This document shows positions 6,741-14,231 of a stretch of 17,257 nt of DNA, one piece after another (position 1 is the stretch's first letter; the number at the start of each line of letters is the position of its first letter). The position numbers and the translations under genes were made by a program. The notes beneath the pieces are model-generated. The model saw nothing but the letters and a program-made list of their open reading frames with translations. It ran no database searches and had not been told where the DNA came from. This DNA comes from Thiorhodovibrio sp. (GTDB taxonomy: Bacteria > Pseudomonadota > Gammaproteobacteria > Chromatiales > Chromatiaceae): contig SKYD01000213.1 in NCBI GenBank assembly GCA_007128075.1, forward strand, positions 1 to 17,257, written 5' to 3'.

Positions 6741-6981
6741 CATGAAGCGATTTCATTTTTCTTTACCGATTAAAAACATCGATGACGCTCTTGTTGATGC
6801 ACTTTACGGACGCTGTGCGGATGTGAGTGTCGGATCAAGTCATGGTGTCATGTATGTGGCTGTTGATCGAGAAGCACTGAACCTCGAAACAGCGATTGAC
6901 TCGGCAGTCACCGATTTGTGGGATTTGGGTATTGAGCCTCTGCGTGTCGAGATGGATTTACCAAACTTAGCGCCGAGTTGA
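6727..6981 (+). CDS. Small protein of unknown function (84 residues)
   Basis: The gene starts at the ATG 6727-6729, which shares its first base with the mod stop (TGATG), with GAGG 7 nt upstream; a GTG at 6724 is also in frame. The product is acidic, with an alternating beta/alpha look: RFHFSLPI, DDALVDALYGRCADVSVGSSHGVMYVAVDREA, ETAIDSAVTDLWDLGIEPLRVEMD. This resembles, from memory and without a search, the N-terminal half of a family of small DNA-binding proteins (FTLKFRLP...GCDDA.VGIG...FTREA...A..SA..DV). Those continue with an AlpA/MerR-like helix-turn-helix, which is missing here. The leading MNPKL comes from the 15-bp repeat shared with the MNT gene, so the ancestral start may be the ATG at 6742. 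Function unknown; a regulatory or antitoxin-like role is only a guess. Confidence 0.6.
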   Translation: MNPKLMKRFHFSLPIKNIDDALVDALYGRCADVSVGSSHGVMYVAVDREALNLETAIDSAVTDLWDLGIEPLRVEMDLPNLAPS

Positions 6982-7168
6982 CAGTGGCGGGGATCTCGCT
7001 TTTCAAGCCGTGCAACTGAGCATCCCCGTTTTCCAGCGTCTGCAAGCCTTGCTTGATCATGACTATAGCCATTTGATCAATGATCCAAACATGAGAACAG
7101 CACCACGATCATCAGTCGGGGCGGTTCGCGAACCGCCCCTACAATTGAATGCCTGGAAAACAGAGTGA
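6971..7168 (+). pseudogene. Possible gene remnant upstream of the DUF3782-like gene
   Basis: A frame without a clear start is open from 6971 to the TGA at 7166-7168. Its middle part reads like real protein (AFQAVQLSIPVFQRLQALLD, then HDYSHLINDPN), with a balanced codon choice. It then runs through the palindrome at 7115-7142. Its stop overlaps the GTG at 7165 of the next gene (GTGA), as in coupled genes. It may be the tail of a gene whose start was deleted, possibly joined by a frameshift to the 84-codon gene. I do not recognise the family, and chance openness cannot be excluded. Confidence 0.3.
7115..7142. repeat. REP-like palindrome (22-bp perfect core)
   Basis: The core 7118-7139 is a perfect palindrome built from GGGGCGGTTCG and its reverse complement. 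The flanks GT and AC extend it to 28 bp with one mismatched pair. Palindromes of this type (GTAGGGGCGG...CCGCCCCTAC) are scattered in many bacterial genomes as short mobile or REP-like elements. It lies 26 nt upstream of the first possible start of the DUF3782-like gene and can form a strong hairpin in the operon mRNA. No T-run follows, so it is not a standard terminator. Confidence 0.75.
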
Positions 7169-8109
7169 ATAGCTATATGAAACAACCTGATGCATCCATG
7201 CAGATAAAAATTCGTCGTGAGTTTTCGATATATGATTTGTTGAACAAATACGCATTTGATGATGGTCATGATGTTTTACCTGAAGAAGAGCCACTGATTA
7301 AAGCCGCCTGCAACAAGCTGGCAAAAACTTTAGGTGTGATTGACAATCGCTGGAAACCGACGGTCTTTGAGACCGGGCATTCCCCTTATTATGTTGCTTT
7401 TCAAGACCTTTTGGCTGATCAAGAACAATACCATCGCTATGGTAACCTGCCAGTGCGGGAGCGACGCTACCTGGACGCGCTGATGGAGGAGCGTATTCCG
7501 GGGTGGCATATCGTGATCGCAGACAACGAACCGCTTCAACCATTGCCGGAGAAACTTCCCATGTCCCACCCCAACCCCACACTCGATGATGTCTGGCGGC
7601 TTTTTCAGGAAACGGATCGCAAGTTTCAGGAAACGGATCGTAAATTTCAGGAAACTGAGCGCCTGATCAAACAACTGTCCAAAAACTTAGGCGACATTGG
7701 CAATCGCTTGGGCGAGTTTGTCGAACACATGGTCGCGCCTGCGGTGGTGCGCTTGTTTCGTGACCAAGGCATTGAGGTTCATGCCGTCTATCCGAACATC
7801 AGCGCCAAACGCAACGGAATAGAATTGGAAATTGACCTGTTAGTCGTCAACGATGGCGCACTCGTCGGCGTTGAATGCAAAAGCAAGCTGGTGGAAGCAC
7901 ACATCGATATTCATTTAGAACGCCTGAGCAACCTCAAGCGCGTTCTGCCCATCTACAAAGACCATCAAGTGATGGGCGCGGTGGCGGGGATGGTGGTGGA
8001 AGAAAAAGTCGCTAAATACGCGCTCGCGCAAGGTTTATATGTCTTGCGCCAAAACGGCGAACAGATTGATCTCTCCACCCCACCCGGATTTGAACCGACA
8101 ATATGGTAG
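7165..8109 (+). CDS. DUF3782-like coiled-coil protein with PD-(D/E)XK nuclease-like domain and an extra N-terminal domain
   Basis: The protein has up to 314 residues. The C-terminal 180 residues (from M133) match the pattern of DUF3782-type proteins: PTLDDVWRLFQET, a coiled coil of seven-residue repeats (FQETDRK, FQETDRK, FQETERL; 147-167), then NRLGEFVEHMVAPAVVRLF. The nuclease-like core is ELEIDLLVVNDGALVGVECKSK, with D224, E237 and K239 in the PD-(D/E)XK arrangement. The first ~130 residues (REFSIYDLLNKYAFDDGHDVLPEEE...) are an extra domain I do not recognise. Start choice is uncertain: GTG 7165 overlaps an upstream stop, ATG 7177 is in frame, and an ATG at 7561 with GGAG 9 nt upstream would give the bare DUF3782-like part. 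Its stop is followed after 5 nt by the MNT gene. Nuclease activity is inferred from motif layout. Confidence 0.8.
   Translation: MNSYMKQPDASMQIKIRREFSIYDLLNKYAFDDGHDVLPEEEPLIKAACNKLAKTLGVIDNRWKPTVFETGHSPYYVAFQDLLADQEQYHRYGNLPVRERRYLDALMEERIPGWHIVIADNEPLQPLPEKLPMSHPNPTLDDVWRLFQETDRKFQETDRKFQETERLIKQLSKNLGDIGNRLGEFVEHMVAPAVVRLFRDQGIEVHAVYPNISAKRNGIELEIDLLVVNDGALVGVECKSKLVEAHIDIHLERLSNLKRVLPIYKDHQVMGAVAGMVVEEKVAKYALAQGLYVLRQNGEQIDLSTPPGFEPTIW
7603..7665 (+). repeat. Three 21-bp tandem repeats encoding heptads
   Basis: The copies are at 7603-7623, 7624-7644 and 7645-7665. Copies 1 and 2 differ at two bases; copy 3 is more diverged. Each encodes seven residues (FQETDRK/FQETERL), one coiled-coil heptad. 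Copy-number change would lengthen or shorten the coil without breaking the frame. Confidence 0.85.
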
Positions 8110-8113
8110 CGCG

Positions 8114-8128
8114 GATGAATCCAAAGCT
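8114..8128 (+). repeat. 15-bp direct repeat, right copy
   Basis: This is identical to 6726-6740. The ATG at 8115 inside it is the likely start of the MNT gene, where MNPKLSIP fits the family's usual beginning. This copy is therefore probably the original one, and the left copy was likely created by insertion or duplication. Confidence 0.75.
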
Positions 8129-8444
8129 TTCTATTCCGCACGAGCGTCTCGCGTCTTTTTGCAAAAAATGGCATGTCGTCGAATGTGCGCTGTTCGGCTC
8201 AGTTCTGCGCGAGGATTTTCGACCAGACAGTGATGTTGACATCTTGGTCGAATTTGAACCAGAAAGCACACACAGTTTTTTTGATTTGATGCAGATGGAA
8301 GACGAGCTGCGGGCGATGTTTGGTCGCGAGGTCGATCTGGTCGAGAAACGCGCCGTTGAACAAAGCCAGAATTACATCCGGCGGCGGCACATCCTGACTC
8401 ATGCGGAGCCTCTGAGAATAGCTAATGGCCAAAATCACCATTGA
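8115..8444 (+). CDS. MNT-type nucleotidyltransferase domain protein (MntA-like)
   Basis: A 109-residue minimal nucleotidyltransferase of the DNA polymerase beta fold. The active-site signature GSx10DxD is complete: G28-S29 in LFGSVLREDF, D40 and D42 in DSDVDILVEF, with a third acidic residue D74 in REVDLVEK. Proteins of this family often act as antitoxins that AMPylate a HEPN RNase encoded next door, but no HEPN gene is visible here. The start at 8115 is preferred over an in-frame ATG at 8103 because MNPKLSIPHERLASFC aligns with family starts. It follows the DUF3782-like gene by 5 nt and overlaps res by 20 nt, so it is embedded in the type III operon. Role in this setting is unknown. Confidence 0.85.
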   Translation: MNPKLSIPHERLASFCKKWHVVECALFGSVLREDFRPDSDVDILVEFEPESTHSFFDLMQMEDELRAMFGREVDLVEKRAVEQSQNYIRRRHILTHAEPLRIANGQNHH

Positions 8445-11250
8445 CCGCCTGATCATCAATTCTCCCTACCAAGAACCAACCCAACATTGGCACTACCAAC
8501 GCCAGACCCGCACTTTCGACCTTGCCGAGGGGCGGCGACCAGCGGGCTATGTGGTGGCATCGGGCAACTCAAAAGCTTTCGACGACCCGGGCATTTTTGT
8601 CGAAATTCCGCTGGTGAACCAGATTCGCCCACGGGTGGCGGCGTGGCGGGCGGCGGGTTATCCGGGTGTGACCAGCATCACCAGACGGTTGCTCGATCAC
8701 TGGCAAGACCCTGAAGAATTTGCCAGACGGCGGTTTTTCTTCTGCCAGTTGGAGGCGGTGGAAACACTGATCTGGCTGACTGAAGCCCCAGCGGCAGAAC
8801 GGGTGGGCATTGAGATTGCGGGCGATGGCGGAGCGTTTGTTCGGCACTGTTGCAAGATGGCGACTGGTTCGGGCAAGACCATCGTGATGGCGATGGTGAT
8901 CGCTTGGCAGGTGCTCAACAAGGTGGCAAGCCCGCAAGATGCACGATTTTCTAAGCATGTGCTGGTGATCGCGCCCGGGCTGACGGTGAAGAGCCGTTTG
9001 GCGGTGCTGGAACCGTCAGCAGCCAACAACGACTACCAAGCGTTTAGCATCGTGCCGTCGGGCGGAAGCTGGATGGGTCAGCTACGCCAAGGCAAGGTGC
9101 TGATCCGCAACTGGCATGTACTGGCGTGGGACAGTGAACAGCAGATCAAGAAGCGGCGCAGCGTGGATAAGCGCGGTGTCAAAAGCGACGAAGCCTACAC
9201 CCGTGAGGTGCTGGCTGAGATGGCGAATGCGCGCAACCTGTTGGTGATCAACGACGAGGCGCACCACGCTTGGCGGGTGAACTGGGAGGCGGAGGGCAAA
9301 TATCTGCGCACCCGTGACCTCAAAGACAGTGCCGAGGAGGCGACGGTCTGGATCGGCGGGTTGGATCGCTTGCAGCGTTCACGCGGGATTTTAACCTGCT
9401 ACGATTTTTCAGCAACGCCGTTCACGCCATCGGGCAAAAAGAGCAGCGAAGAGGCACTGTTTGGGTGGATCGTCAGTGACTTTGGCCTCAACGATGCCAT
9501 TGAATCCGGATTGGTGAAGACTCCCCGTGTGGTGGTGCGCGACGATGCCCTGCCCAATGCCACAACTTACAAATCACGCCTCTATCACATCTACCCTGAT
9601 GTCAAAGACGACCTGAACCGACGGGCGCAGCCCGAGGAGCCGCTACCCGATTTGGTGCTCAACGCTTATTACCTGCTGGGCTACGACTGGCGCGAAACAT
9701 GGAAGGCGTGGCGGAAGAAGGGGTCGCCCATCCCGCCAGTGATGATCACCGTTGCCAATCGCACCGAGACGGCGGCACGGGTGAAGCATGCCTTTGACAC
9801 CAGGCGTATTCATATCGACGAATTGTGCGATCCTGACCGGGTGTTGCACATTGACTCGAAAGTCCTCAATCAAGCCGAGGCGCAGGAGGACACTGCCGCC
9901 CCAATCGCCGAACAGACCGATGACGACAATGGCGCAGAGACTCGTCCAGTCGAGCGCAAGCTAACCAAGACCGAGCAGGCAGAATTTTTGCGACGGACTG
10001 TTGACACGGTGGGCAAGGCGGGGCAACCAGGAGAGCGCATTCAAAAAGTGATCTCGGTTGGCATGTTGTCCGAGGGGTGGGATGCCAAGACCGTCACTCA
10101 CATCATGGGCTTGCGGGCGTTTTCCTCGCAACTGCTGTGCGAACAGGTGGTTGGACGCGGCTTGCGCCGCAATTTGTACGAGTTGAACCCGGAAACCGGG
10201 CTGTTCGACCCTGAGTATGTCAACATCTTTGGCGTGCCGTTTACATTTCTGCCACACGAAGGGGGAGAAGATGGCCCACCGCCCCCGCCGACCCCAAAGA
10301 CAGCGGTTGAGCCTGACCCGTCCAAGGCGGAGTACAGCATCCGCTGGCCGAGCGTGGTGCGGATTGATCGCCTATTTCATCCGACTTTGGTGCTTGATTG
10401 GGATCGTGTGCAACCACTACAGCTCGATGCCGCCCACACCACACAGGTGGTCGAGTTGGCCCCGATGCTGGAAGGCAAGCCCGATGTAACCAAGATCAAC
10501 CGCATTGAATTAGAGCGGCTGGCGCGCGAGTTCCGCACACAAAGAATCGTTTTTGAGACCGCACGAGATGTCTTCGACCAGATGCAGCACGCCTGGCAAG
10601 GAAGCCGCGAAATCCTGTTAGCGCAGTTGGTCAAGCTTGTCGAACAGTTTATCGCGGCTCACCGCATAGACATTTCGCCGCCGCTTTTCTATCAGGATGA
10701 GTTGAGGCGCCGACTGATCATCACGCTGAATATGTCGCGGATCGTGCAGCACCTATGGGAGGCGATTCGCCAAGAGAACACCGAGCGACTCACACCGGTT
10801 TTTGACCGCGATCATCCCATCCGCTCCACCGCCGAAATGCGCACCTGGTACACCGGCAAGCCCTGCGAGCGCACCCGCAAGTCCCCAATCAATGTCTGCG
10901 TTTACGACAGCACCTGGGAAGCATCGGATGCCTTCGCCCTCGACGAGAGCAATGCGGTGAGCGCGTGGGTCAAGAACGATCATCTCGGCTTTGAGATTCT
11001 CTATGTCTATCGCGGTGTCGTGCGCAAATACCGACCAGACTTTCTCATTCGTCTGCAAAACGGCGAGATGCTGGTGCTGGAAACCAAAGGTCAGAACACG
11101 GAACAGGACAAGGTCAAGCGACGCTATCTGGACGAATGGTGCCAAGCAGTAAATGCGCATGGCGGATTTGGTCAGTGGCGCCCGGCTGTAGCAGCAAGCC
11201 CTGGCGAGATACGGGACATTCTGATCTCGCAGCACAGCTTAAAGTGTTAG
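8425..11250 (+). CDS. res: Type III restriction enzyme Res subunit (helicase-nuclease)
   Basis: A 941-residue protein that, with Mod, forms a type III restriction enzyme. Its superfamily 2 ATPase motor and nuclease cut DNA when unmethylated sites are met. Walker A is ATGSGKT (146-152), motif II is DEAH (277-280, in VINDEAHHAW), motif III is FSATP (328-332) and motif VI is QVVGRGLRR (574-582). The C-terminal PD-(D/E)XK endonuclease is seen in YRPDFLIRL...VLETKG with D872, E886 and K888. All catalytic motifs are intact and the frame is uninterrupted, in contrast to mod. The N-terminal layout recalls the BPTD_3080-type restriction endonucleases (from memory). It overlaps the end of the MNT gene by 20 nt, suggesting coupled translation. 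Res of type III systems needs Mod for activity, so loss of Mod should not be toxic. Confidence 0.92.
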   Translation: MAKITIDRLIINSPYQEPTQHWHYQRQTRTFDLAEGRRPAGYVVASGNSKAFDDPGIFVEIPLVNQIRPRVAAWRAAGYPGVTSITRRLLDHWQDPEEFARRRFFFCQLEAVETLIWLTEAPAAERVGIEIAGDGGAFVRHCCKMATGSGKTIVMAMVIAWQVLNKVASPQDARFSKHVLVIAPGLTVKSRLAVLEPSAANNDYQAFSIVPSGGSWMGQLRQGKVLIRNWHVLAWDSEQQIKKRRSVDKRGVKSDEAYTREVLAEMANARNLLVINDEAHHAWRVNWEAEGKYLRTRDLKDSAEEATVWIGGLDRLQRSRGILTCYDFSATPFTPSGKKSSEEALFGWIVSDFGLNDAIESGLVKTPRVVVRDDALPNATTYKSRLYHIYPDVKDDLNRRAQPEEPLPDLVLNAYYLLGYDWRETWKAWRKKGSPIPPVMITVANRTETAARVKHAFDTRRIHIDELCDPDRVLHIDSKVLNQAEAQEDTAAPIAEQTDDDNGAETRPVERKLTKTEQAEFLRRTVDTVGKAGQPGERIQKVISVGMLSEGWDAKTVTHIMGLRAFSSQLLCEQVVGRGLRRNLYELNPETGLFDPEYVNIFGVPFTFLPHEGGEDGPPPPPTPKTAVEPDPSKAEYSIRWPSVVRIDRLFHPTLVLDWDRVQPLQLDAAHTTQVVELAPMLEGKPDVTKINRIELERLAREFRTQRIVFETARDVFDQMQHAWQGSREILLAQLVKLVEQFIAAHRIDISPPLFYQDELRRRLIITLNMSRIVQHLWEAIRQENTERLTPVFDRDHPIRSTAEMRTWYTGKPCERTRKSPINVCVYDSTWEASDAFALDESNAVSAWVKNDHLGFEILYVYRGVVRKYRPDFLIRLQNGEMLVLETKGQNTEQDKVKRRYLDEWCQAVNAHGGFGQWRPAVAASPGEIRDILISQHSLKC

Positions 11251-11287
11251 AAATGCACCTAGAATGACATGGGGGAGGAAATCAATT

Positions 11288-12748
11288 ATGCGTATCGGCG
11301 ATTTAATGGCAAGCAGTGGAGTTGGATTTGGCACCAGCGGGGCGCGGGGCTTGGTCAGTGCCATGACCGACGAGGTGTGTTATTCCTACACGCTAGGCTT
11401 TGTGCGCTATCTGCAAACATTTGATGCGCTTGCCGTCGTTGGGCTGGCAGGCGATTATCGCGCCAGCACCCCGCGCATCATTCGCGCCTGTGCTCAGGCA
11501 TTACATGACTCAGGCATCAAGCCACGCTATTTTGGTCAGATCCCCACCCCCGCGCTTGCTGCTTACGGACAGGCAGCTAAGATACCAAGCCTGATGATCA
11601 CTGGCAGCCATATCCCCGAAGATCGCAACGGGATTAAGTTTTATCTCCCCCATGGAGAGATTCTCAAAGCCGATGAAGAGATGATTCGTGCTCAGGAGAT
11701 CCGCTTGCCGCCGCAGCGTTTTGATGCCACAGGCGCGCTGTGTGCGCCAATCAATCCCATGCCAGTGTTAGAAACGGTGGCATTGGAGTGCTATGTCGAG
11801 CGGTTTTTGGAGTTTTTTAGCGCACAGTGTCTAGCAGGGTTGCGCATCGGCATTTATGAACATTCCAGCGTGGCGCGGGAGGTGATGCATCGGGTGTTTG
11901 GCGGCCTAGGTGCCGAGGTTGTTTCACTGGCGCCAGCCAAGACCTTTGTGCCAGTTGACACTGAGGCGATTCGCCCTGAGGATGTCGAGCTGGCTCGCAC
12001 CTGGTGTGCCAACGGTCAATTCTCAGCACTGGTTTCCACTGATGGTGATGGTGACCGCCCACTTTTAGCGGATGAAGCCGGCCGATGGTGGCGTGGAGAT
12101 CAGGTTGGCGTACTCTGTGCGCGGGCATTGAGCATTGACAACATCGTTACTCCAGTGAGTTCGAGCACTGCCGTTGAACGCTGCGGCTGGTTTCGCAGCG
12201 TGCGCCGCACCCGCATCGGCTCACCCTATGTTATCACCGAAATGCAAAATTTATATTCTCAAGGTGTGCAGCCGATCATGGGCTACGAGGCCAATGGCGG
12301 AGTGCTGCTTGGCTCGTCATTGCTGGAGAATGGGCGCGCCCTCAGTGCGCTTCCAACCCGTGATGCGTTGCTGCCGATGGTTGCTTTGTGTGCTCAAGCG
12401 AACCAGCGAAAAGTGCCTTTGTCAACATTGCTGAGCGAATTGCCAGCGCGGTTTACTGCCAGTGATCGGATCAAAAATTATCCAACTGACCACAGTAGGG
12501 CACTGCTCGACAGTTTGCAGCACAATCACGCTGCTGTATCTTCACTTTTTGGCGATTGCGCAGGCGACGCAGTGACAGTTGATGACACTGATGGTCTACG
12601 CATCCAATTCGCACAAGACGAGATTATTCATCTGCGACCGTCGGGCAATGCCCCTGAGCTGCGCATCTACACTGAAGCTGCTGATCCCCAGCGCGCCGAG
12701 CAGCTCAATCAGGCAGTGCAAGCACGGTTGCGGGCGCAATCCACCTAA
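11288..12748 (+). CDS. Phosphohexomutase (phosphomannomutase/phosphoglucomutase family)
   Basis: This 486-residue alpha-D-phosphohexomutase interconverts 1- and 6-phosphates of hexoses and feeds nucleotide-sugar synthesis for LPS, capsule or exopolysaccharide. The start is the ATG at 11288 with GGAGG (11274-11278) 9 nt upstream; an in-frame ATG at 11264 lies before that ribosome site and is rejected. All four family loops are seen: phosphoserine loop ITGSHIPEDRNG (S107), metal loop STDGDGDRP (D252, D254, D256), sugar loop GYEANGG (E334) and phosphate loop RPSGNAPELR (450-459). The serine loop reads TGSHI where most relatives have TASHNP, and RPSGNAP replaces RPSGTEP, so it belongs to a divergent branch. 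It lies 37 nt after res and 12 nt before trkH. Specificity for mannose or glucose cannot be decided. Confidence 0.88.
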   Translation: MRIGDLMASSGVGFGTSGARGLVSAMTDEVCYSYTLGFVRYLQTFDALAVVGLAGDYRASTPRIIRACAQALHDSGIKPRYFGQIPTPALAAYGQAAKIPSLMITGSHIPEDRNGIKFYLPHGEILKADEEMIRAQEIRLPPQRFDATGALCAPINPMPVLETVALECYVERFLEFFSAQCLAGLRIGIYEHSSVAREVMHRVFGGLGAEVVSLAPAKTFVPVDTEAIRPEDVELARTWCANGQFSALVSTDGDGDRPLLADEAGRWWRGDQVGVLCARALSIDNIVTPVSSSTAVERCGWFRSVRRTRIGSPYVITEMQNLYSQGVQPIMGYEANGGVLLGSSLLENGRALSALPTRDALLPMVALCAQANQRKVPLSTLLSELPARFTASDRIKNYPTDHSRALLDSLQHNHAAVSSLFGDCAGDAVTVDDTDGLRIQFAQDEIIHLRPSGNAPELRIYTEAADPQRAEQLNQAVQARLRAQST

Positions 12749-12760
12749 TCGAGGAACATC

Positions 12761-14206
12761 ATGCACGGACGCGCAATTCTACGATTATTCGGCGTGTTGT
12801 TGCTGATTTACAGCCTCAGCTTTGTGCCGTCCTGCCTCATCGCAGTGCTCTATCGAGATGGCTATTGGCAGCCATTTGGTGTTTCTGGATTGTTGTGCGC
12901 GGTGATTGGTGGACTGTTGTGGCTGACCAATCGCCGACAACAACAAGAACTGTCGGTGCGCGGCGGGTTTTTGGTTGTGACCTTATTTTGGGTGATTCTG
13001 GGACTGGCGGGCGCGTTGCCATTGGTGTTGGGGCTACATCTCAGTATCACTGATGCGGTGTTTGAGTCGATTTCGGGCTTTACCACCACTGGGGCAACGG
13101 TGTTGGTCGGTCTTGATGATCTGCCGCGGTCGATCCTGTTTCATCGTCAACAAATCCAGTGGCTTGGCGGCATGGGGGTGATCGTGCTGGCAGTGGCGAT
13201 TTTGCCGCTGATGGGCGTGGGCGGGATGCAGCTCTATCGCGCCGAGGCATCGGGGGTTGCTAAGCACGAAAAACCCACGCCGCGGATTGCTGAAACCGCT
13301 CGTGCGTTATGGATGCTCTATGTCGGTTTGACGATTGCTTGTGCGCTGGCGTATTGGTGGGCGGGGATGAGCGGCTTTGATGCCATCTGCCATGCCTTAA
13401 CCACGGTGGCAACTGCCGGCTTTTCGACCCACGATGCCAGTTTGGGCTATTTTGATAGCCCAGTGATCGAATCCATTGCGATCTTTTTTATGCTGGCTGG
13501 TGGGGTGAATTTCACCATTCATTTTCTGGTCTGGCGTAAACATGACCTGCGCTACTATGTCACCGACCCTGAGGTGCGCACCTATTGGCTGATCTTTGGC
13601 GCCAGCACCCTGCTGGTGATTTTAAGCCTATCTCTAACGGCGGCTTATCCAACATGGCAGGAATCAACCCGCTATGCTGCGTTTCAGGTTGCCTCAATTA
13701 TGACCAGTACGGGTTTTGGTACCGCCACCTTTGCTGATTGGCCGCTGCATATTCCGCTGATTTTAGTGATTTTATCCTTTATCGGCGGCTGTGGTGGCTC
13801 GACTGCTGGCGGGATTAAGGTGCTGCGGGTGATGCTGCTGTGGAAACTAGGGATTCGCCAGCTCTTTCAACTTGCCCACCCCCAAGCGTTCACGGTGGTG
13901 AAAATCGGCAAGCGCCCGGTGAAAGACGAGGTGTTATTTTCGGTCTGGGGGTTTTATGTGCTCTATGTCGGCACTGCATTGTTAATCACCGTGGCGATGA
14001 TGGCCGCCGGGCTGGATCTGGAGTCGGCGTTTGGTGCCATGGTCGCCACACTCAACCTACTCGGTCCCGGGCTGGGTGATGTCGCCTCCAACTTCACCAC
14101 CGTCAACCCTGTGGTCAAATGGCTGGGGATCTTTGGGATGCTCGCTGGACGACTGGAGATTTTTACCCTGTTAATTTTGTTCCTGCCTGCCTACTGGCGG
14201 AATTGA
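12761..14206 (+). CDS. trkH: TrkH/TrkG potassium uptake channel subunit
   Basis: A 481-residue integral membrane protein of the Trk/Ktr/HKT superfamily that imports K+ together with the cytoplasmic NAD-binding regulator TrkA (not in this window). Four repeats, each with a pore loop, are visible. The filter glycines are in SGFTTTGAT (G111), VATAGFSTHD (G220), IMTSTGFGTATF (G318) and LNLLGPGLG (G435). Other family blocks are QIQWLGGMGVIVLAVAILP (131-149) and FIGGCGGSTAGGIKVLR. GAGG sits about 8 nt before the ATG. It follows the phosphohexomutase by 12 nt, so the two probably share a transcript. It converges on amtB. The length is normal for TrkH (about 480). Confidence 0.95.
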   Translation: MHGRAILRLFGVLLLIYSLSFVPSCLIAVLYRDGYWQPFGVSGLLCAVIGGLLWLTNRRQQQELSVRGGFLVVTLFWVILGLAGALPLVLGLHLSITDAVFESISGFTTTGATVLVGLDDLPRSILFHRQQIQWLGGMGVIVLAVAILPLMGVGGMQLYRAEASGVAKHEKPTPRIAETARALWMLYVGLTIACALAYWWAGMSGFDAICHALTTVATAGFSTHDASLGYFDSPVIESIAIFFMLAGGVNFTIHFLVWRKHDLRYYVTDPEVRTYWLIFGASTLLVILSLSLTAAYPTWQESTRYAAFQVASIMTSTGFGTATFADWPLHIPLILVILSFIGGCGGSTAGGIKVLRVMLLWKLGIRQLFQLAHPQAFTVVKIGKRPVKDEVLFSVWGFYVLYVGTALLITVAMMAAGLDLESAFGAMVATLNLLGPGLGDVASNFTTVNPVVKWLGIFGMLAGRLEIFTLLILFLPAYWRN

Positions 14207-14231
14207 TTTTGTATGCAGCAGAATTTTAAAC

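Noticed and set aside
7118..7139. Palindrome as a rho-independent terminator
   Set aside because: No T-run follows on either strand and the same-strand operon continues 26 nt later.
7603..7665. CRISPR-like repeat array
   Set aside because: The 21-bp copies are directly joined without spacers and encode coiled-coil heptads in frame.
8103..8114. Earlier start (ATG 8103) for the MNT gene
   Set aside because: It adds only MVAR, has no better ribosome site, and family starts align with MNPKLSIP at 8115.
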